From Spirochaetales bacterium (GTDB taxonomy: Bacteria; Spirochaetota; Spirochaetia; DSM-2461), in the NCBI GenBank assembly GCA_003247135.1, contig QKAW01000026.1, positions 1 to 64,000 on the forward strand: a stretch of 64,000 nt of DNA. The letters are read 5' to 3'. Positions 37,882 through 46,425 of this stretch are shown piece after piece. Both the position numbers and the translations under genes were made by a program. Positions within the stretch are counted from its first letter, which is position 1; each line of letters begins with the position of its first letter. Under the pieces are notes generated by a model. That model was not told the origin of the DNA. It searched no databases and saw nothing but the letters and a program-made list of their open reading frames with translations.

Positions 37882-39956
37882 TGAAACTTAAAACTGCACT
37901 CTATATATTAGTTATTATTCTGCTAAACATAGCATCAACAACACTCTTTTTTCGAATAGACTTAACTGAGAACAAATCCTACTCTCTATCCCAGGGTAGT
38001 AAGAATCTGGTTGCTAACCTGGAAGAGCCATTAACAATAAAAGTTTTCTTATCTCAGAATCTGCCAGTACCTTATAACACTCTGGAAAGAGATATAAGAG
38101 ATATTTTAATGGAGTATAAGTTAAAAGCAAACAGACATTTTAACTATACAATTGATTTAATTGATAAGGAGAAAGAGAATTCTGTAAAACCAGAGACCTA
38201 CAATATCTATCCTGTAAATATCCAGAATATTGAACAGGATGAGGTAAAAGTTGTATCTGCATATATTGGTATGGCATTTATACACGGAGATTTAATAGAA
38301 ACAATTCCTGCAATACAGTATAACGAGAATCTTGAACTTATTATTACAAAAAACATTAGAAAACTGACAGAAAAAACAACTTCACTTTTAAGCATGAAAA
38401 ACAATATAAAAACAACCCTTTATATATCTCCAATAATGTATAAAGTCAGCAGTAATATTAAAAATTACAACAACTCAGTTAGTAATTTTATAGATTCAGT
38501 TGGAAGTGAGTATTTTAACAGACTGGATTATGACTTTGTTGAAGTAAATGAACGAGATATTCCAAAACTTGAAAAAGATTACGGAATAACCACATTAAAT
38601 CTTACAGATCAGAATGATAATACAACAAAAGCTGTTGCATCTGTTATAATTACTTCTGATCAGGGAAGCTCAAACATTGATCTTATTGTAAATGATATTT
38701 TTGGAAGAACAACACTTCTGGATGATGAACAACTGTCAAATGAAATTTCTTCAAGAATAGACAAGATGATTGGAGTAAAAACTAAAATTGGATACCTGAC
38801 ATCAAACGGAACAATTCCAATGAATCAGAACCAGATGCTGGCATTTAGCGGACAGCAAGAACCAACAATTAATAATCTTACTTCAATAATAAATGAAAAC
38901 TACAGTTTCGCTGCAGTAGATTTAAAAGAAGGGTTTATTAATAATGATATTAAAACATTAATCATTGCTAAACCAACAGAAAAATTTAGTGAGAGAGAGT
39001 TATATTTACTGGATCAGTATCTGTTAAAAGGAAATTCTCTTCTACTGGCATTGGATCAGGTTACAATGGATATGGAAAATAGCAATCCTAATTATGGAAT
39101 AGAGAAGTATATGCCTCTAGACCATGGATTGTATGAATTGCTTAAAAATTACGGTATCAGTTTAAATCAGAACATGGTTATGGACATGAATTCATTTAAA
39201 CAAATACAACGGGACCAGAAAGGAAGTATTCAGGAAACTCAAATCTATTTTGCTCCTATGGTTCAACACCAAAACATTAATCAGGATCTTGATGTTTTAA
39301 AAGGTTCTTCAGAATTAATAACCTTTAGAATGACAGAAGTTAAAGCATTAGACAGGGAAGATTCTACAGTTAAGACTCTTTTTACAACTTCTGATAAAGG
39401 GTGGACTGTAGAACCGGATAAACTCACATTAATTCCGGCGATGATCTCACCATCCGGGGAAATGTCAAAAATAAGTCTTGGAGTTCTTAAAGATGGAAAT
39501 TTTACAAGTTTCTTTAAAGGGAAGGAGATTCCGGCAAAAGAGTTAAAAGAAAAAGAGGAGGAAGATGAGGGAACCGAATCCAATTTAATATCCGGAGTTA
39601 CAGAGGACGAAGCACTAATAGAGTCTTCTGAAAAAGGTAAATTAATGGTTCTTGGCTCCTCAGATATGATAACAGACTCAATTCTAAGTCAAAATTATCA
39701 ATCCAATGTACTTTTTATGCAAAATTCCATCGATTATCTATCCGGTAGAGAGGACTACACACAGATGAGAAGTAAAGGTGTTCTTAATCGTCCAATGGTA
39801 GAAGTATCCACAATAAAAAGAAATTTTATTAAATACTTTAATATTATCGGTCTACCAATTATTGTTGCACTATGCGGTTTACTCTCCTACCTTATATGGC
39901 TAAATAAAAAGAACAGAATTAAACAGTTGTTTATGGAGAGCACAAATGAAAAATAG
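37881..39956 (+). CDS. GldG-like ABC auxiliary protein
   Basis: A protein of 691 residues with a membrane anchor at each end (about 5-25 and 655-680) and a large periplasmic part between them. The start matches the ABC-transporter auxiliary family: DLTENKSYSLSQGSKNLV, then EPLTIKVFLSQNLPVPY and later LLDQYLLKGNSLLLALD. A strongly acidic stretch (KEKEEEDEGTES, about 555-570) precedes the C-terminal VLGSSDMITD segment. GldG is thought to work with the ABC permease in secretion or envelope assembly. The gene overlaps the DUF4340-like gene by 11 bases. Confidence 0.88.
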   Translation: MKLKTALYILVIILLNIASTTLFFRIDLTENKSYSLSQGSKNLVANLEEPLTIKVFLSQNLPVPYNTLERDIRDILMEYKLKANRHFNYTIDLIDKEKENSVKPETYNIYPVNIQNIEQDEVKVVSAYIGMAFIHGDLIETIPAIQYNENLELIITKNIRKLTEKTTSLLSMKNNIKTTLYISPIMYKVSSNIKNYNNSVSNFIDSVGSEYFNRLDYDFVEVNERDIPKLEKDYGITTLNLTDQNDNTTKAVASVIITSDQGSSNIDLIVNDIFGRTTLLDDEQLSNEISSRIDKMIGVKTKIGYLTSNGTIPMNQNQMLAFSGQQEPTINNLTSIINENYSFAAVDLKEGFINNDIKTLIIAKPTEKFSERELYLLDQYLLKGNSLLLALDQVTMDMENSNPNYGIEKYMPLDHGLYELLKNYGISLNQNMVMDMNSFKQIQRDQKGSIQETQIYFAPMVQHQNINQDLDVLKGSSELITFRMTEVKALDREDSTVKTLFTTSDKGWTVEPDKLTLIPAMISPSGEMSKISLGVLKDGNFTSFFKGKEIPAKELKEKEEEDEGTESNLISGVTEDEALIESSEKGKLMVLGSSDMITDSILSQNYQSNVLFMQNSIDYLSGREDYTQMRSKGVLNRPMVEVSTIKRNFIKYFNIIGLPIIVALCGLLSYLIWLNKKNRIKQLFMESTNEK

Positions 39957-40731
39957 AGTTGAATACGGAATTTTAATAGGATTAATAGTAGTTCTAACTG
40001 CATATATATTTTTAAGAAAAGATCAGGAAATAAACTACACTCTTCCTAAGATGACAAAATTTGTTAAAGATGATCTTACAAAAGTTACTTATGGAGATTT
40101 TAATATTACAAAGTCAGATGGAATCTGGTATCTTCCATCAGGTTTTGAATTATCAGATTCTATGGGTTCAAGAATTTTAAATGAATTATCCAATATTAAA
40201 TTAATAGACAAAATATCAGAAACAGATAATTATAAAAAATTTGGAATTGAGGACTCGAATAAGTTAAATCTGTATAAAAACGATAGAACACTAGTTGAAC
40301 TCTATATTGGAAAAACATCATCTACCGGAAATTATACCTATGTTAGATTCCCGGGTGTTAAGGGAGTTTTTTCAATAAGAGGTAATTTCTCAGAACTTTT
40401 AGATAAAAGTGAGGATGAGTTAAGAAGTAAGCTGGTGCTTTCTCTGGATAATGTTACTGAAATTACTATAAATCAGGATGGTAATGATGTAATAAAAACC
40501 GGAGAAGAAGTTGAAGAGATTGTTTCATATTTAGATAATCTTCAGGCTACAGGCTTCGAGGAGTTAGAAAGAGGTAACATTCTTCTCTCTGTAGCAATTA
40601 AAGGCCAGGAAGACAAAACTCTTATAATTTATGAAGGTGTTGATGGTAAATATCCTGCAACATCCTCTCAAGTAGAATTTCATTTTACACTTTCAGAGTG
40701 GGTTGTTAACAAGCTTAAGGAAGTTAAATAA
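39946..40731 (+). CDS. DUF4340-like exported protein
   Basis: A protein of 261 residues with one N-terminal membrane segment (about 7-22) and a periplasmic part that fits DUF4340: an early WYLPSGFELSDSMGSRILNELSNIK segment, KFGIEDSNKLNLYKN, then VELYIGKTSSTGNYTYVRFPG and a late beta-rich end. DUF4340 genes very often follow gldG-like genes, and this position agrees. It is the last gene of the four-gene ABC unit and is followed by a strong hairpin. The function of the family is unknown. Confidence 0.82.
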   Translation: MKNRVEYGILIGLIVVLTAYIFLRKDQEINYTLPKMTKFVKDDLTKVTYGDFNITKSDGIWYLPSGFELSDSMGSRILNELSNIKLIDKISETDNYKKFGIEDSNKLNLYKNDRTLVELYIGKTSSTGNYTYVRFPGVKGVFSIRGNFSELLDKSEDELRSKLVLSLDNVTEITINQDGNDVIKTGEEVEEIVSYLDNLQATGFEELERGNILLSVAIKGQEDKTLIIYEGVDGKYPATSSQVEFHFTLSEWVVNKLKEVK

Positions 40732-40734
40732 CAA

Positions 40735-40759
40735 AAAGGGGGGTAAATCAACCCCCTTT
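40735..40759. terminator. bidirectional terminator between ABC operon and nadC
   Basis: AAAGGGGG and CCCCCTTT form a GC-rich stem with an eight- to nine-base loop, flanked by A on the left and T on the right. It sits in the 31-base gap between two convergent operons and can serve both. Confidence 0.8.
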
Positions 40760-40762
40760 ATT

Positions 40763-41602
40763 CTAATACCTGTCTAAACCGATATCAAAGTTTTTAATTG
40801 AATGTGTTAAAGCTCCGCTGGAGATAATATCAACTCCACTTAACGCAACACTTTTAATTGTCTCTATAGAAATATTACCGGATGCTTCAGTTATCATTTT
40901 CCCATTAACAAGGGTTACTGCCTCTTTTAAAACTTCTGGTGTCATATTATCTAGTAAAACAATATCTACCGGATTTTCCAAAAGTTCCTTAAGCTGATCC
41001 AGAGTATCAACTTCAACTTCAATTTTAACAGTATGGCCTACATAATCTTTGACTTTTTGTACAGCTTCAGTCAATGAATTACTAAATGCCAGATGGTTAT
41101 CTTTAATCATAACAGCATCATCCAGACCAAACCGATGATTAAAACCACCACCGACTTTAACTGCGTATTTTTCTAAAACCCTGAACCCTGGAGTTGTTTT
41201 TCTTGTATCAACGACCTTAGCCTTTGTCCCCTCCACTTCTTTAACTAGCCTGTTTGTAAAGGATGCAATACCACAGAGACGCCCTAACAAATTCAGACAT
41301 GTTCTCTCTGCCGACAACATGGCTCTTATGTTTCCTGATACTTTAACTATTTTATCACCAACCTTAACAAGGTCTCCATCTTTTTTATAGAATTCAAATT
41401 TAACATTTGGATCCAATACCTCAAATGCATAGAGGGATGCATTTAATCCTGCTACTATCCCCTCTTCTCTTGCTCTTAAAACCGTTTCGCCCATTGCATC
41501 TTCAGGAATTAAGGCATCGGTAGTTAAATCTCCTCCCTTGCTAAAATCTTCCAGCAGAGCATTTTCTATAATATGTTTATACTGTATCTTGTGTAGTGTC
41601 AT
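40763..41602 (-). CDS. nadC: nicotinate-nucleotide pyrophosphorylase (quinolinate PRTase)
   Basis: A type II phosphoribosyltransferase of 279 residues that turns quinolinate and PRPP into nicotinate mononucleotide, the third step of de novo NAD synthesis. Family motifs are GDLTTDALIP, LNLLGRLCGIAS, DTRKTTPGFRVLEKYAV, GGGFNHRFGLDDAVMIKDNH, EVEVDTLDQ and GVDIISSGALTHS. It overlaps nadB by 26 bases with a GAGAGGG ribosome site before its ATG, and is the last gene of nadA-nadB-nadC. Confidence 0.98.
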   Translation of the reverse strand: MTLHKIQYKHIIENALLEDFSKGGDLTTDALIPEDAMGETVLRAREEGIVAGLNASLYAFEVLDPNVKFEFYKKDGDLVKVGDKIVKVSGNIRAMLSAERTCLNLLGRLCGIASFTNRLVKEVEGTKAKVVDTRKTTPGFRVLEKYAVKVGGGFNHRFGLDDAVMIKDNHLAFSNSLTEAVQKVKDYVGHTVKIEVEVDTLDQLKELLENPVDIVLLDNMTPEVLKEAVTLVNGKMITEASGNISIETIKSVALSGVDIISSGALTHSIKNFDIGLDRY

Positions 41603-43145
41603 CTTTCCCTCTCTTAATTTTTATTCTGTCCCATTTTATTGATGTCTCGGGATAATCAACTCTGAAGTGTGCTCCACGACTCTCGGTTCTGGCTAACGCA
41701 GCCATTGTAAGCTCTCGACCTAAAAGAATCATATTGTTTAATTCAAGCCAGGAAACAACTCTGGAGAAATCCACAGAACTTTCACCAGATAGTTTCTTTA
41801 CATTATCCTCAATTTTATTAATCTCTTCCAAAGCTCTGTTTAAACTAACTTCACTTCTAATAATACCGCAATATTTATACATAACGGATTGTAGCTCACT
41901 CTTTACTTTTTTTATATCCTCAGCATCCGGAATACTGTTCAGCAAAGGAAAATCTATATCTATTTCCAATACATCATGATATTCCATTAATAATTTCTCT
42001 ACCTCGGATTTTCCATAAACCAGACACTCTAAAAGGGAGTTGCTTGCCAATCTGTTTGCACCATGAACCCCTGTAAAAGCAGCTTCTCCAGCTACTCCCA
42101 ATCCTTTTGGTAGTTCAGAATTTATATCAATGCCACCCATTATATAGTGAACAGCAGGTGTTACAGGAATAAGATCCCTTCTGGGGTTTAGTCCGGCTTT
42201 TAGACAAAATGAAGTAACTGTCGGAAATTTTATATCAATATTCTCTATAGGTTTTAGATCCAGAAAAACATTATGTCCATTGGATATCTCCTTCCAAATG
42301 CTTCTGGAAACAACATCCCTTGGGGCTAACTCCTTTAAGGGTGAGTATTTTCCCATAAAAAGAGCACCATCATCTCTTACAAGCCTTGCCCCTGCTCCTC
42401 TTAAAGCCTCTGTAAGCAGCATTAATGAATCACCATTTTTTACATTAAGGGCAGTTGGATGAAATTGAACCATTTCAATATCCTTAAGAGCTAGGCCTGA
42501 TCTGATTGCAATTGCTATAGAATCGCCAGTAGATTCAGGAGGATTCGTTGTGTGGCCAAAAAGCTGCCCAACACCTCCTGTTGCCAATAAAACTCTTGGA
42601 GATTTTACAAAAACCCATCCATTTTCCTTTGAAAATCCAATTATCCCTTGTATCTTATTATCTGAAATAACTAAATTATATACAAAAAGATTGCACTCCC
42701 AATCGATATTCTCTCTTTTTAAAGCTTCATTATATAGTGTTTCTACCAGAATCTTTCCTGTTGCATCACCACCAGCCTTTAAAACCCTTCGCCTTGAGTG
42801 TGCCCCTTCATGATTTCTTTCCAGTAAGCCACTACTTGTTTTATCAAAAGCCATATTAATATTAACCAGCTTATCAATAGCTAAAGCACCATTTTTTGTT
42901 AAAAAAGATATCTGATCTAGTAAACCTGAGTATACACCAGCAACAACAGTATCCATTTTATGTAATTCCGGAGAATCATCATTTCCAACAGAGGCGGCGA
43001 TACCTCCCTGGGCAAGAGGTGAACTGCCACTACTGAATGAGCCTGTTTTGGTAACAACAAGAACCCTGTTATCTCCAGTTTCAAGAGCAGCTGTTAAACC
43101 TGCTGCCCCGGATCCTACAATAATAAGGTCATAAATTTGCCTCAC
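41577..43145 (-). CDS. nadB: L-aspartate oxidase
   Basis: A flavoprotein of 522 residues that oxidises aspartate to iminoaspartate for NadA. It shows the FAD-binding IIVGSGAAGLTAALE at the start, SSGSSPLAQGGIAAS, VLLATGGVGQLF, the substrate-binding MVQFHPTAL and GARLVRDDG, HYIMGGIDIN and the flavin-tail ligand region LASNSLLECLVYG. Under anaerobic conditions NadB can use fumarate as acceptor, which fits the suspected lifestyle. The start is GTG, sharing one base with the nadA stop (TAGTG). Confidence 0.98.
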   Translation of the reverse strand: MRQIYDLIIVGSGAAGLTAALETGDNRVLVVTKTGSFSSGSSPLAQGGIAASVGNDDSPELHKMDTVVAGVYSGLLDQISFLTKNGALAIDKLVNINMAFDKTSSGLLERNHEGAHSRRRVLKAGGDATGKILVETLYNEALKRENIDWECNLFVYNLVISDNKIQGIIGFSKENGWVFVKSPRVLLATGGVGQLFGHTTNPPESTGDSIAIAIRSGLALKDIEMVQFHPTALNVKNGDSLMLLTEALRGAGARLVRDDGALFMGKYSPLKELAPRDVVSRSIWKEISNGHNVFLDLKPIENIDIKFPTVTSFCLKAGLNPRRDLIPVTPAVHYIMGGIDINSELPKGLGVAGEAAFTGVHGANRLASNSLLECLVYGKSEVEKLLMEYHDVLEIDIDFPLLNSIPDAEDIKKVKSELQSVMYKYCGIIRSEVSLNRALEEINKIEDNVKKLSGESSVDFSRVVSWLELNNMILLGRELTMAALARTESRGAHFRVDYPETSIKWDRIKIKRGKDDTTQDTV

Positions 43146-44146
43146 TACTTAACCTCTAGCATTCTCTCTACAGATTTCTGAGCACCCTTAATTACTTCTG
43201 AGTCTACAAACACTTCAGGAGACATAGTTTCCAAAGTTTCCAGGACATTTTCAACTGTTATTTTTTTCATATGTGGACAAAGATTGCATGGTCTTACAAA
43301 TTCGACATCAGGGTACAAACCTGTAAGGTTATCACTCATTGAACACTCAGTTACCATTAGAACTTTTTTAGGTCTTCTTTCCTCAACAAATTTAATCATA
43401 TCTGCAGTAGAACCGGAAAAATCTGAAGCTTCAACAATCTCTCTTGGGCACTCAGGATGTGCAATTACAACAAGATCCTGGTGTGCAGCCCTAAATTCAT
43501 TAATACTATCAACAGTAAATAATTCATGTACTTCACAACTTCCTTTTGACCATTCAATAAGCTCTTTATCTGTCTGGGTTTGCATATTTCTGCACAAAAA
43601 TCTGTCGGGAACAAAGAGGATTCTATCGCTATCAATACTATCAATAATTTTTTTGGCATTTCCAGATGTACAACAGATATCTACCTCTGCCTTGGTTTCA
43701 GCAGTTGTATTAACATAAGTTACAATAGGAACTCCGGGATACTCTTTTCTTAACATTCTAATGTCGTTACCAGTTATTGAATCGGCTAAAGAGCAACCTG
43801 CTGATGGGTCTGAAATTAATACACGTTTTTCCGGGCTTAAAACCTTTGTAGTTTCAGCCATAAAATATACACCACAAACCAATATTGTATCGGCAGTAGT
43901 TTTAGCAGCTTCTCTGGCAAGCCCCAAAGAGTCACCTCTTATATCAGAAATACAATGAAAAATATCCGGTGTCATATAATTATGAGCCAGTATTACAACA
44001 TTCTTCTCTTTTTTTAGTTTATTAATTCTATATATATAGGGAGCCTTTACCTCCCATTCCATAGGTGGTATTACATCTTTTACCAATTTGTACAGATGAT
44101 CAGTAGCATCCTTAACTTCCTGGGTATACTCTGGAACAATACTCAT
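43145..44146 (-). CDS. nadA: quinolinate synthase
   Basis: A [4Fe-4S] enzyme of 333 residues that condenses iminoaspartate and dihydroxyacetone phosphate to quinolinate. It has VILAHNYMTPDIFH at the first repeat, CGVYFMAETTKVLSP with the first ligand cysteine, VDICCTSGNAKK with the second, and PCNLCPHMK near the end with the third. Residues VIAHPECPREIVEASDFSGST are typical. It is the first gene of nadABC. Its ribosome site TAGGAG stands six bases before ATG, and two palindromic operators lie just upstream, so NAD level probably controls the operon. Confidence 0.98.
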   Translation of the reverse strand: MSIVPEYTQEVKDATDHLYKLVKDVIPPMEWEVKAPYIYRINKLKKEKNVVILAHNYMTPDIFHCISDIRGDSLGLAREAAKTTADTILVCGVYFMAETTKVLSPEKRVLISDPSAGCSLADSITGNDIRMLRKEYPGVPIVTYVNTTAETKAEVDICCTSGNAKKIIDSIDSDRILFVPDRFLCRNMQTQTDKELIEWSKGSCEVHELFTVDSINEFRAAHQDLVVIAHPECPREIVEASDFSGSTADMIKFVEERRPKKVLMVTECSMSDNLTGLYPDVEFVRPCNLCPHMKKITVENVLETLETMSPEVFVDSEVIKGAQKSVERMLEVK

Positions 44147-44159
44147 AATTTCTCCTAAC

Positions 44160-44180
44160 TAATACTCATATTGAGCATAA
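44160..44180 (-). promoter_or_regulatory. nad operator 2 (proximal), 21-bp palindrome
   Basis: On the minus strand this reads TTATGCTC-AATAT-GAGTATTA, two 8-base arms around a five-base centre. It lies 14 bases before the nadA start codon, in the untranslated leader, and matches operator 1 in 15 or more positions. Both have the form TWATRCTC-N5-GAGYATWA. Confidence 0.7.
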
Positions 44181-44183
44181 ATC

Positions 44184-44204
44184 TTATACTCTTAATGAGC
44201 ATAA
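44184..44204 (-). promoter_or_regulatory. nad operator 1 (distal), 21-bp palindrome
   Basis: On the minus strand this reads TTATGCTC-ATTAA-GAGTATAA; seven of eight arm positions pair. It lies exactly 24 bases from operator 2, centre to centre, with three bases between the sites, and covers the edge of the -10 box and the expected transcription start. A bound repressor would block RNA polymerase. Confidence 0.7.
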
Positions 44205-44229
44205 TCCTCCTTGAGAAAAAAAAAGTCAA
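44201..44229 (-). promoter_or_regulatory. nadABC promoter
   Basis: On the minus strand TTGACT (44224-44229) and GATTAT (44201-44206) are 17 bases apart. The -10 is imperfect (4 of 6), but its place relative to the operators makes it the best candidate. Transcription would start near 44194, inside operator 1. Confidence 0.5.
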
Positions 44230-44281
44230 GTCAATTGGATTAATATGAACAAGAATTCTATATTTATATAAAGAGGTAACT

Positions 44282-44953
44282 ATGATACTGCTAATAACTT
44301 TAATGCTTAATTTTTTTCAGATAGAGGAATGGTTAAACAACGAAAAACAGAGTACAGAGCTTATAGAAATATTAAATAAAAGTGATAAACAGATCGACAA
44401 CGAGATTAGTGGTTTTGAATACTACTACCGGAAAAGCCTGATAAATCTTTATAAAGGAAAAATCTATTTAGATAACAATCAAAAAAAGGAATCGATTAAA
44501 TCTTTGGAGCAATCTATGGACTTCGCCATGGAGGCATTAAAGTTAAGAGAGGATTCAGACTGCTGGAGAGTAATGGCAGATGCAGGTAGTGCATTAATGC
44601 TTCAGAAAGGTCTACCATACATAATACAGAATTCCGGAAAAATTAATGATTACGCCTTAAAATCCCTGGAAATTGACAGCATGAACAGCAAGGCACATAT
44701 CATAGTTGCTGCTGGACTAATAAATGCTCCTCCAATATTTGGCGGAGATATAAAAAAAGGAATATCTATTTTAAAAAATCTTATTATAGATGAGGATGAT
44801 AAAGAAGCATCTCTAACCAGATCCATTATACTTACAGAAGCTTATATAAAGATAAAAGATAGGGATTCAGCTAAAAAAAGCTTAAATGAAGGATTTATAA
44901 ATTTCCCCCAAAATAAAAAGTTGAATAAGTTAAAACTTTCCCTTGAAGGGTAA
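44282..44953 (+). CDS. TPR-like protein
   Basis: A protein of 223 residues with a short hydrophobic N-terminus (MILLITLMLNFFQ), possibly a weak signal or anchor, followed by helical pairs that resemble tetratricopeptide repeats. The stretch AGLINAPPIFGGDIKKGISI is distinctive: similar PPxFGGD-KG segments occur in some periplasmic TPR proteins. AAGAGG precedes the ATG. It is divergent from nadA and overlaps the convergent NadQ-like gene by 24 bases. A promoter TTGGAT-N18-TATATT is visible upstream. No function can be assigned, and it does not look like an NAD enzyme. Confidence 0.65.
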   Translation: MILLITLMLNFFQIEEWLNNEKQSTELIEILNKSDKQIDNEISGFEYYYRKSLINLYKGKIYLDNNQKKESIKSLEQSMDFAMEALKLREDSDCWRVMADAGSALMLQKGLPYIIQNSGKINDYALKSLEIDSMNSKAHIIVAAGLINAPPIFGGDIKKGISILKNLIIDEDDKEASLTRSIILTEAYIKIKDRDSAKKSLNEGFINFPQNKKLNKLKLSLEG

Positions 44954-45928
44954 ATTAAGTCCTATATTAATTAGTTCAGCTTCAACATCTTTTCGAAACA
45001 TATAGGTTGCAGCAGGTCTACCTGGGCCGGAACAATCCTCATTCCCTGTTTCGATAACAAATTTCCCCTGTTTTATATAGCGTCTAAAATTCTGTTTATG
45101 CATAAGAATTCCTGTTAAACCTTCATATACCTTTTGTATGGTTAGCAATGTAAATTCATTTGGTAAAAGTTTAAAAACAATTGGTCTATAGGGTAATTTA
45201 CCACGTATTCTAGCAGTTGTTGATGCTAAAATTCTCCTGTGATCCCCTTCCATACTCATTCCCAAATTTTCAGAAAGTTTACGGTACTCAGGCTCCATTA
45301 TTTTTTTAGCTGTTATTGGCAGAATATAACCTGCATCTTTTGCCCAGTCATCCCAGTCCCTGTGGGATTCAGAAACAAGACCTGCTTCATAAAGAACTTC
45401 ATAACGAAACAGAACCTTACTCATATCCCAATTTGTAAAATCACCAAAATTTACCCTTAGACGCTCTAATCGTAATTTTCTCTCATCAGAATTATCTGAC
45501 TCCTGGGCCCATTCCAGTAAATTAGGTTTAATAATCCTTGATACAATTTCAGGTACACCCTGTCGGAAATCTTCCCAAGGAAAAAATGAGTATAAATTTA
45601 CCCATCTGCCGGGAAGTTTCATATCTGTCTTTACATAGGGTATTAGAGCATAGTAACCAACAGTAACATTCCTGCTCCCATGTCTGCTTACAGCATTCCT
45701 ATTCCAGTTACCGTAAGTATAAAGTTGTTCAACATAGTCAAGTTTTTGTCCTGTTTTTTCCTCAACCCAGGCTCTTAAACCCAGCTCCAGAGTTCTATGT
45801 TCATCAGGAGCAAATGCTCCACTTGGAAGGGATAGAGGAGACTGAAGTGTCATAACCTGAGGTTCACCATATTTTGTTCTTAAAATAACAGCTGTTAAAT
45901 CAACTGTTATTGCATTTTCTCTACTCAA
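44930..45928 (-). CDS. nadQ: NadQ/NrtR-like transcriptional regulator with degenerate Nudix domain
   Basis: A protein of 332 residues with a Nudix-like N-terminal domain (about 5-150) in which the box reads GAFAPDEHRTLELGLRAWVEE and lacks the catalytic RE glutamate. A helical middle part follows, then a C-terminal winged helix (about 255-325) with LTIQKVYEGLTGIL, KQNFRRYI and GPGRPAATYMF, the layout of NrtR-type regulators. The extra length agrees with the NadQ (COG4111) branch, which controls nadABC in Alphaproteobacteria. NrtR proteins use the dead Nudix domain to sense ADP-ribose or related NAD metabolites. The start is TTG, overlapping the previous stop as TTGA. Family and target assignment are inference from motifs and context. 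Confidence 0.7.
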   Translation of the reverse strand: MSRENAITVDLTAVILRTKYGEPQVMTLQSPLSLPSGAFAPDEHRTLELGLRAWVEEKTGQKLDYVEQLYTYGNWNRNAVSRHGSRNVTVGYYALIPYVKTDMKLPGRWVNLYSFFPWEDFRQGVPEIVSRIIKPNLLEWAQESDNSDERKLRLERLRVNFGDFTNWDMSKVLFRYEVLYEAGLVSESHRDWDDWAKDAGYILPITAKKIMEPEYRKLSENLGMSMEGDHRRILASTTARIRGKLPYRPIVFKLLPNEFTLLTIQKVYEGLTGILMHKQNFRRYIKQGKFVIETGNEDCSGPGRPAATYMFRKDVEAELINIGLNLPFKGKF

Positions 45929-46413
45929 GCTCTTTTTCTCTTATATATAATAAATATTAAAATAGCCAGCGCTATAGTTAGAGCCGAAAGCAGTATAATA
46001 ATTCCGGAAACATCTCTCTCTTGGGCAAGGATAAATTCTTCAGATATTTCAACAGGAATCTGCAAATTTCCATCTTTATCAGATATTTGAAACCCAACAA
46101 TAACATTAATAGAAGGTTTTTCCTGTTTAATGCCATCTATTTCATATATTGTTCCATTTAAAACAAGTTTATCCCTGTATATTATAATACCTTCACTATC
46201 TATATCACCATCAGGGTATCCGTTAAATTGATAATTAAAATCATTGGATTCAATCAACAAATAAAGAGTTTCCGGGTTTAGATTTATACTCTCCCCTTCA
46301 TTTAACTCTATTAAAGCGGTAACACTTTCTCTATCAGCTTTAATTGTAACTCTGTTTTCACTAAACAATGAGAAGCCCGCTAAAAAAATAATGCAAGAAA
46401 TTAACTTTTTCAT
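45925..46413 (-). CDS. exported protein with C-terminal membrane anchor, unknown
   Basis: A protein of 162 residues with a signal peptide (about 1-18), a beta-rich periplasmic part of about 110 residues (ALIELNEGESINLNPETLYL, then EDSEGIIIY-like strands) and one C-terminal membrane segment (about 137-158) ending in the basic KRKRA. This type-I topology suggests a small envelope or adhesion-like domain. I do not recognise the family. It overlaps the NadQ-like gene by four bases and follows the DUF998-like gene by 12 bases, so the three form one unit; the regulator lacks its own promoter here. Confidence 0.6.
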   Translation of the reverse strand: MKKLISCIIFLAGFSLFSENRVTIKADRESVTALIELNEGESINLNPETLYLLIESNDFNYQFNGYPDGDIDSEGIIIYRDKLVLNGTIYEIDGIKQEKPSINVIVGFQISDKDGNLQIPVEISEEFILAQERDVSGIIILLSALTIALAILIFIIYKRKRA

Positions 46414-46425
46414 AAATACACCCCA

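Noticed and set aside
39281-39583. Minus-strand ORF of 100 residues inside the GldG-like gene
   Set aside because: Serine-rich antisense shadow without start signals. Likewise 43284-43718, 42280-42813 and 41734-41979 are shadows of the nad genes, and 62644-62958, 55209-55484 and 54219-54479 of the rec region and nitroreductase gene.
44157-44202. A 15-codon leader ORF before nadA (ATG CTC ATT ... TAG) with AAGGAGG in front and its stop in the nadA ribosome site
   Set aside because: The spacing from AAGGAGG to ATG is only three bases, the ORF coincides with the two palindromes, and the best promoter would start transcription downstream of its ATG. Operators explain the sequence better.
44160-44204. 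CIRCE-like element
   Set aside because: Only the CTC/GAG core is shared; the nine-base spacer and TTAGCACTC arms of CIRCE are missing.
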